Of a stretch of 64,000 bases of DNA, positions 58,864 through 64,000 are shown piece by piece (the stretch's first letter is position 1; each line of letters starts with the position of its first letter). Both the position numbers and the translations under genes were made by a program. The DNA is taken from positions 1-64,000 of the forward strand of contig CAVZCJ010000023.1 of the NCBI GenBank assembly GCA_963773625.1. Direction: 5' to 3'. The notes beneath the pieces were generated by a model that saw nothing but the letters and a program-made list of their open reading frames with translations, had not been told where the DNA came from and searched no databases. This DNA comes from DATARH01 sp963773625 (GTDB lineage: Bacteria; Pseudomonadota; Alphaproteobacteria; ATCC43930; CGMCC-115725).

Positions 58864-59622
58864 TTATACCCGCTGCCGGCGATAGTGGTAGCGGTGCAGC
58901 TCGGTGGTCATGCCGACGGAGTGGTAGAGCGCCCGCGCCGGAGCATTGTCGGCCTCGACCTGGAGGGTGGCGACTGCTGGCACCGTTCTGTTTGCCCCAC
59001 TCGGCGAGGGCGGCGAGGACGCGGCGCGACAACCCCTGGCGTCGGCGTCGCGCGTCGGTCACCACCGAACTCGAAACACAACATGCCGCGGTGGATGACC
59101 CCGTAGGCGAGCGCCGCCGGTTCGTCCTCGCGCCAGTCCCGCGAAGGCGGCGGGCAAGACCACGGACGAAACGATCTGGCGATAGGGTCCCTGAAACTCC
59201 GGCCTCTGGCCCTGCAGCCGCGCCATCGCCACAAACCATTCCGATGTCGGTTTGGGCGAGAGCCGGACGGCGCCGGTCCCGCCAAACGGCGCTGAAGAGG
59301 CGATAATCGGGTCGAGCGGTCCCTCGATGATGCAGCTTTCGCCTTCCTCGGTATAGCCGCGCTCCGCCAGGCGAGCGTCAATCTCAGGCGCCAGGAACGA
59401 CGGGATACGAAAGATCGCCGGCTGACCCTGAGCGCCGTACAGCGCTTCGGCGGTCGCGATCAGCGGGTCAAGATCGCCGCGCGGTTCGCACAACGGCGTC
59501 ACCGAATTGGCGGTGCGCCGCCCGCCGCCGCTGAACCGTAGCAGCCAGCCGTCGAACACAACCTGGCGCAGCGGCGGGAAGCCGTTGATCGCGGCTTCCT
59601 CGGCCGGCCAGGCGGGGGCCAA
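58864..59622 (-). CDS. GNAT family N-acetyltransferase with N-terminal extension, frameshifted
   Basis: About 250 residues. N-terminal region INGFPPLRQVVFDGWLLRFSGGGRRTANSV is common to two-part GNAT proteins, then AIFRIPSFLAPEIDARLAERGY. After shifts near 59125 and 59000 the GNAT core reads AALAYGVIHRGMLCFEF, VVTDARRRRQGLSRRVLAALAEWGKQNGA (acetyl-CoA loop) and ALYHSVGMTTELHRYHY, ending at TAA 58864. The start is TTG 59622, or ATG 59630 overlapping the grpE stop. The substrate is unknown. It directly follows grpE and is probably co-transcribed. Confidence 0.75.
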
Positions 59623-60206
59623 TCAGGCATCCCGATCGGCGGTCTCCGGCCGCCGCGCCGCCCTTGGCGACCCCGACCATCGCCGGGCGCAACAGGCGGT
59701 CGTGCAGCACATAGCCGGGCTGCAGCACCTCGACGATGGTGCCGGCAGGACGGCCGGTGTTTTCGGCCTCGAACACCGCCTGATGGAAATTATGGTCGAA
59801 CTTCTCGCCCATCGGGTCGATGCGCTTCAGGCCGTGGCGCTCGAACGCGGCCAAGCAACTCGCGCTCGGTCGCCGCAACCCCGGCGAGAAGGCTCCTCGT
59901 CCGGTCGTCTTTGGCTTCGCTCTCGGGCAGGCTGTCGAGCGCGCGGCGGAGATTGTCGGCAACCGATAACAGTCCCTCGGCAAATCGGCCGATGCCGTAT
60001 TTCTCGGCGTCCTGGCGCTCGCGCTGGGCGCGGCGGCGGGTGTTCTCGGTCTCGGCCAGCGCGCGCAGCACGCGGTCCTGGCTCTCCGCGAGCTCGGCTT
60101 CGAGCGCGGCGATGCGCTCTTCCGGGGTCGCCGGCTCGCTCTCCGCCTCGGCCTCTTCCCCCCGATCGTTGGCTGGGGTCAAAGGTTCTTTGTCGTCGTT
60201 GCTCAT
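59623..60206 (-). CDS. grpE: Nucleotide exchange factor GrpE, frameshifted
   Basis: About 193 residues. An acidic start (MSNDDKEPLTPANDRGEEAE) precedes the long coiled coil ERIAALEAELAESQDRVLRALAETENTRRR and FAEGLLSVADNLRRALDSL. After a +1 near 59853 comes FERHGLKRIDPMGEKFDHNFHQAVFE and the beta-wing GTIVEVLQPGYVLHDRLLRPAMVGVAKG. A last +1 near 59640 gives ETADRDA and TGA 59623. It releases ADP from DnaK. It lies 11 bp after hrcA. Confidence 0.9.
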
Positions 60207-60217
60207 TTTAGGTCCAT

Positions 60218-61285
60218 CTATCCAATCAGGCGTCCGATCACCTTGGCGGTGTAATCCACCATCGGGATGATGCGGGCATAGTTGATCCGGGTCGGGCCGA
60301 TAACGCCAATCGCGCCGATGATCTCCTCGCGGCTGTTCTGGTAGGGCGCAATGATCAGCGAGCAGCCGGCGAGCCCGAACAGGTGGCTCTGCGCGCCGAT
60401 GAAGATCTGCACCCCGTCGCCGCGCTTGCTGGCGTCGAGCAGGCGCAGCATCGTCTCGCGCGTTTCCAGCATTTCGAACAGAGTCGCGCAGCCGTTCGAG
60501 ATCGGCGACCGCGGTGACGTCGTCGAGCAGATTGGCCTGGCCGCGCACGATCAGGGCGCGCTCGCCGTCGCCGCCCGACCAGCTGGCGAGGCCGGTGGCG
60601 ACGACGCGGCTGGTCAATTCGTCGAGCTGGGCACGGTTCGAGGCGATCTCCTCCTCGATCTCGGCGCGCGCTTCCTCGACGGTGCGGCCGACGAGGCGGG
60701 CGTTGAGATAGTTGTTGGCGCTGACCAGCGCCGAGGGCGGCAGGCCGAGCGGCACCTCGATCACCCGGTTCTCGACCAGCCCGTCTTCGGTCACCAGCAC
60801 GACGAGCGCGCGCCCGGGGCCGAGCGGCACGAATTCGATGTGCTTGAGCGGGCGGTCCTGCTTCGGCACGACAACCAGCCCGGCGCAATGCGACAGACCC
60901 GAGAGCGCCTGCGTCGCTTCTTCAAGGGCCTGCGGCAGGCTGCGGCCGCGCGCGGCGACACAGGCTCTCGATGCTGCTGCGCTCGGCCTCGGCGAGATTG
61001 CCGAGTTCGAGCAGGCCGTCGACGAAGAAGCGCAGCCCCGCTTCGGTCGGCAGCCGCCCGGCCGAGGTGTGCGGCGCAGTAGAGCAGACCCGCCTCCTCG
61101 AGATCGGCCATCACGTTACGGATCGTCGCCGGCGACAGGCTGTCGGCGAGCAGGCGCGACAGGGTCCGGGAGCCGATCGGCTCGCCGGTCTGGACATAGC
61201 CGTCGACGATCATGCGAAAGATCTCGCGGCTGCGCGCGTTGAGTTCGCTGATCGGCGAGGGAGTTGGCTGTCCTGGCGTGCGCAA
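60218..61285 (-). CDS. hrcA: Heat-inducible transcription repressor HrcA, frameshifted
   Basis: About 353 residues. The winged-helix N-terminus is SELNARSREIFRMIVDGYVQTGEPIGSRTL and LSPATIRNVMADLEEAGLLY. After a +1 near 61077 comes PHTSAGRLPTEAGLRFFVDGLLE. The effector domain includes GLVVVPKQDRPLKHIEFVPLG, RALVVLVTEDGLVENRVI and the end ILGP-like IGAIGVIGPTRINYARIIPMVDYTAKVI. Shifts also near 60960 and 60487. It represses groESL-type operons through CIRCE, none of which is present in this window. The start is a TTG at 61285; an earlier start is not excluded. Confidence 0.9.
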
Positions 61286-61374
61286 GCTGCGTTCTTCGGT
61301 TTGTCCCGTTTGCGTGCTGCGAAAATCTAGGAAGGCGACCCGGTAGCGTCAACTCATGGCCGGCGGGCCGGGTG

Positions 61375-62024
61375 TCAGAAGGTCTTTTTGAAGATCGCCT
61401 CGTAAGTATCGCCTTTCGCCGTCGTCAGATGGCCGACGAGGTCGGAGTAGAAGGGCTTGAACCCATACTGGCTGCCGTCATTGTTCTGAAACTTCAGTTC
61501 GCCGTCCTGGACGATGCCGGTGCCGTGCAGGATGCCGCCCGGCTTCTGATTGCCGGAGCCGATCGGGCCGAAAGCATAGGTGATTGTCGCGGTGCCGTCT
61601 TGGGCGACGTTTTCGACGATGAGCGCGGCGCATAGCTGCGGCGTCCATGCCGCGTCGCTCCACAGGCCGAGGAATTGGCGATAGGGCTCTGGCACGGAGG
61701 CAGGATCGGCGAGATGGTAGGTGACGGTCTGGCCGCAAAAGACGCGGCTGGAAGTTCCTCGGCCGGTGTTGCCGCGGCGGCGGGAGGTTGAGGCTCGGGC
61801 GCGGGCGGCGGAGATGCCGCGGTGGCCGGTGGCTGCGGGGTGGCCGCAGGCGGTGGGGCCGCCGTCGTCGTTGGAGGTTGCGGCGTCTCAAGCGACGGCA
61901 GTGGCTCGCCGGGTGGCACGGTCTGGGCTGGCTGATCGGGCGTCGGGATGAGCGGCGTCGGCTGCTGTGCCCAGGCGGCGCCACTCGTCAGCACCATCAC
62001 CATGGCGGCGGCGCGATAGACCAT
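61375..62024 (-). CDS. Exported proline-rich protein with C-terminal domain, one frameshift
   Basis: About 216 residues. The signal peptide is AAAMVMVLTSGAAWAQQ. Residues 25-90 are a low-complexity Pro/Ala/Thr linker (PQPPTTTAAPPPAATPQPP). After a +1 near 61740 a compact domain follows with FLGLWSDAAWTPQLCAALIVENV, YAFGPIGSGN and LKFQNNDGSQYGFKPFYSD. The last part looks like a beta-rich substrate- or lipid-binding domain seen in other exported proteins, but I cannot name it. It is probably periplasmic, spaced from the membrane or wall by the linker. Confidence 0.65.
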
Positions 62025-62069
62025 GCGCGGCTCCGAACGCGAAGTTGCCGGTACGGTTTCTCTGAGCGA

Positions 62070-62486
62070 TCAAAGTGGCTTTTCAAAGAAGATTTCGCCG
62101 GTATCGGCGCGCCGAGTTTCGATCCAGCCGGCCTTGCGATAATGCTGCTCGGCGCGGGTGCCGGCCCCGGTCATCAGCTTGGCGACCGGGTGCCCGGCCT
62201 CGCGCAGGCTGGCGCAGGTGTGTTCCAGGAGGGCGCGGCCGATGCCGCGTCCCTCATGCGCCGGGGCGACGAACAGCGCCCACACCCAGCCGTCGCGCGG
62301 GTCGCCCGCGGCGAACCCGTTGATCGTGCCGTCATCCTCCTGCCAGACCCACAGCGCGTCGTTGTCGACGTACCAGGCGGCCTCCTCTTCGGTCACCGAT
62401 GCCGGGTCGGTGAGCCGGTTCTCGGTGACGCTGTCACGGATCTCGAAGATGCGCGCGATATCCGCGCGCGCCGCCGGGCGGATCAT
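62070..62486 (-). CDS. GNAT family N-acetyltransferase
   Basis: An intact 138-residue single GNAT domain from ATG 62486. IRPAARADIARIFEIRDSVTENRL is the beta1-alpha1 opening, WALFVAPAHEGRGIGRALLEH is the acetyl-CoA-binding V-x-P-x-x-x-G-x-G-x-A motif, and AEQHYRKAGWIETRRADTGEIFFEKPL ends the fold. An in-frame start at 62585 would add a basic tail that looks unlike the family. The substrate is unknown. Confidence 0.85.
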   Translation of the reverse strand: MIRPAARADIARIFEIRDSVTENRLTDPASVTEEEAAWYVDNDALWVWQEDDGTINGFAAGDPRDGWVWALFVAPAHEGRGIGRALLEHTCASLREAGHPVAKLMTGAGTRAEQHYRKAGWIETRRADTGEIFFEKPL

Positions 62487-62601
62487 GGCCTGATCGCGCC
62501 TTGCGCTAGGCGATCTTGAAGCTCGCGCAGCTGGTTGTCTCTTCACCATCCGTTTGGCGTGATTCTCGCGGATTTGCGTCGGCATGGCGGTTCATTCCTT
62601 C

Positions 62602-63024
62602 CTATCGCGGCTCAAGCGTGAAGTAGAGATGCCCGGTCCACAAACTGCTCTCATCACCGTCGAAGCGGATGGCGAGCAAGCCCAGACCGGCGACGAACGC
62701 GACCCAAAACAGGATCCACCAACCTGGGACATGCTTTTTTATCGCGACGAGCCCGGCGAGGCACAGCACGTCGAGGCCGATGGTCATGAGCTGCTCGGTG
62801 CGCAGCGGAGATTCGTGAGCCGGTACAAGCACACGGTACAGCAACGTGGCGATCAGGTAGATCGAGACGATGAGAAAGATGATCCCGTTGCGGTTGGTGT
62901 GATCGGGTGCGCCTTCCCGCAGAGCGGCGGCTGTCGATCGCCCCGAGGTTCGGGGCTTGCGCGCCGGCCGCGCTCCGCGACTGGCTCCGCCCTGTCGCCG
63001 ATTCCCGCGGGTTTGCTTGGGCAT
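62602..63024 (-). CDS. Small membrane protein with basic N-terminal tail
   Basis: 140 residues. The first 40 are strongly basic (PKQTRGNRRQGGASRGARPARKPR), then three hydrophobic helices: GIIFLIVSIYLIATLLYRVLV, LMTIGLDVLCLAGLVAI and GWWILFWVAFVAGLGLLAI. No family is recognised. The basic tail could bind nucleic acid or anionic lipid, or simply set the topology with its N-terminus in the cytoplasm. Confidence 0.65.
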   Translation of the reverse strand: MPKQTRGNRRQGGASRGARPARKPRTSGRSTAAALREGAPDHTNRNGIIFLIVSIYLIATLLYRVLVPAHESPLRTEQLMTIGLDVLCLAGLVAIKKHVPGWWILFWVAFVAGLGLLAIRFDGDESSLWTGHLYFTLEPR

Positions 63025-63110
63025 GGCGGCGCGTCGTTCCCGAAACGGTCATCGATGCCAGGTAGCATCCTGCCCTTCGCTCAAGGGCGCAACGACCCTA
63101 TATCTTGATC

Positions 63111-64000
63111 ATGCAAAACAGCCCAAATCCGCAGCCGCTTTCCGGCATGGTGGTGCCGCGCTTCGGCGAGGTCGCGACCTTTATGCGGCTGCCGATCGAG
63201 CGCGATCCGGCGAAGCTCGACATCGCCCTCGTCGGCGTGCCGTTCGACGGCGGCACGACCAACCGCCCGGGCGCGCGCCACGGCCCGCGCGAGATGCGCG
63301 CCATGTCGTGCCTGATGCGGCGGGTGCACCATGTCAGCAAGGTGGCGCCCTACGAATTGTGCCGGGTCGGCGACTACGGCGACACGCCGGTCAATCCGGT
63401 CGATCTGCAGGATTCGCTGGCGCGGATCGAGGAATTCTTCGCTCGGCTGCACGCGGCCGGCGCGGCGCCATTGTCGGCCGGCGGCGACCATCTGATCACC
63501 TTGCCGATCCTGCGCGCGATCGCCCGCGAACGGCCGGTCGGTCTCGTCCATTTCGACGCCCATTCCGATACCAGCGACACCTATTTCGGCGGCGAGAAAT
63601 ACACCCACGGCACGCCGTTTCGCCGGGCCATCGAGGAGGGCCTCGTCGATCCCAAGCGGACGATCCAGATCGGCATCCGCGGTTCGATGTACGAACGCGA
63701 CGAGAAGGATTGGGCGCAGAGCGTCGGCATCCGCATCGTCCATATCGAGGAGTATTTCGAGCTGGGGCCGAAAGCGGTCGTCGCCGAGGCGCGGCGCATC
63801 GCGGGGGACGGGCCGACTTATGTGAGCTTCGATGTCGACGGGCTCGACCCGGTCTACGCGCCCGGCACCGGCACGCCGGAGATCGGCGGCTATTCGACCG
63901 CCGAGGCGCAGCAGATGCTGCGCGGCCTCGCCGGACTCGACCTCGTCGGCGGCGATGTCGTCGAGGTGGCGCCGCCGTTCGATCCCAGCGGCAACACCGC
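63111..64000 (+). CDS. speB: Agmatinase/ureohydrolase family protein (3' end outside window)
   Basis: Binuclear manganese ureohydrolase. The frame is open and unshifted from ATG 63111 to the right edge (about 296 residues). Metal ligands are placed as in the family: SAGGDHLITLP, LVHFDAHSDTSD and VSFDVDGLDPVYAPGTGTPE; GARHGPREMRAM is the usual N-terminal block. It hydrolyses a guanidino compound to urea plus an amine. Agmatinase is the default, but guanidinobutyrase or guanidinopropionase have the same motifs, so the symbol is tentative. Confidence 0.85.
   Translation, partial: MQNSPNPQPLSGMVVPRFGEVATFMRLPIERDPAKLDIALVGVPFDGGTTNRPGARHGPREMRAMSCLMRRVHHVSKVAPYELCRVGDYGDTPVNPVDLQDSLARIEEFFARLHAAGAAPLSAGGDHLITLPILRAIARERPVGLVHFDAHSDTSDTYFGGEKYTHGTPFRRAIEEGLVDPKRTIQIGIRGSMYERDEKDWAQSVGIRIVHIEEYFELGPKAVVAEARRIAGDGPTYVSFDVDGLDPVYAPGTGTPEIGGYSTAEAQQMLRGLAGLDLVGGDVVEVAPPFDPSGNT

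Noticed and set aside
57999..61380. CIRCE operator near dnaK, grpE or hrcA
   Set aside because: No TTAGCACTC-type inverted repeat was found on either strand in the spacers.

Overview
This is a GC-rich bacterial chromosome segment, most likely from a soil-type alphaproteobacterium. The evidence is strong G/C bias at third codon positions, an hrcA-grpE and dnaK-dnaJ heat-shock pair, SoxBDAG sarcosine oxidase, and many amidohydrolase-2, LLM-flavin monooxygenase and SDR genes. I cannot name genus or species from the sequence alone.

Reading caution: most genes here are interrupted by single-base frameshifts, mainly +1 with a few -1. In many genes the protein family continues on the other side in a second or third frame, including housekeeping genes (gltB, gltD, grpE, hrcA). 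Two genes also carry an in-frame TAG where the family expects a sense codon. I annotate such genes over their whole reconstructed span and say so. dnaK, dnaJ, one amidohydrolase (27877-29358), the NIPSNAP gene, otnI, otnC, speB and some small genes are uninterrupted. The pattern looks more like residual sequencing error than gene decay.

Layout. 1-3853: end of an integrative element, with a tyrosine integrase next to a tRNA-Arg(CCU) gene, a zincin-like putative effector and the remains of a second integrase. 3951-12184: MFS transporter, alpha/beta hydrolase, a large unrecognised protein, a small Trp/Tyr/His-rich exported protein, an LLM monooxygenase with an ABM-type partner, an amidohydrolase and a membrane protein. 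12190-17156: soxBDAG, which oxidises sarcosine and passes the one-carbon unit to tetrahydrofolate. 17247-23858: a nucleophile-less alpha/beta hydrolase with an LLM monooxygenase, a DMT exporter, a DmdC-type acyl-CoA dehydrogenase, a LprI/DUF3298 protein and an SDR. 23859-24220: a convergent spacer with six 11-bp-phased AACAGC-type repeats. 24221-32030: tetronate catabolism genes (otnC, otnK and, separated, otnI), an AGE-fold protein, amidohydrolase, DHFR-like, NIPSNAP and cupin proteins.

32230-38356: gltB-gltD, NADPH glutamate synthase. 38408-39094: a VapC/Phd toxin-antitoxin pair. 39142-54827: mixed catabolic and accessory genes: hydratase, isoprenylcysteine methyltransferase-like protein, LLM, SDR, hydrolases, amidohydrolase, voltage-gated K+ channel, trypsin-like protease, ThDP decarboxylase, MetE-like protein, LigB dioxygenase, MFS transporter and esterase. 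54831-61285: dnaJ, dnaK, alkB, a GNAT protein, grpE and hrcA. 61375-64000: small exported and membrane proteins, a second GNAT protein and a 3'-truncated agmatinase-family gene.

The recurring set of amidohydrolase-2 (3), LLM monooxygenase (3), alpha/beta-hydrolase fold (5), SDR (2), LigB, hydratase and transporter genes suggests catabolism of ring compounds or other xenobiotic-like substrates, but no single pathway can be assigned.
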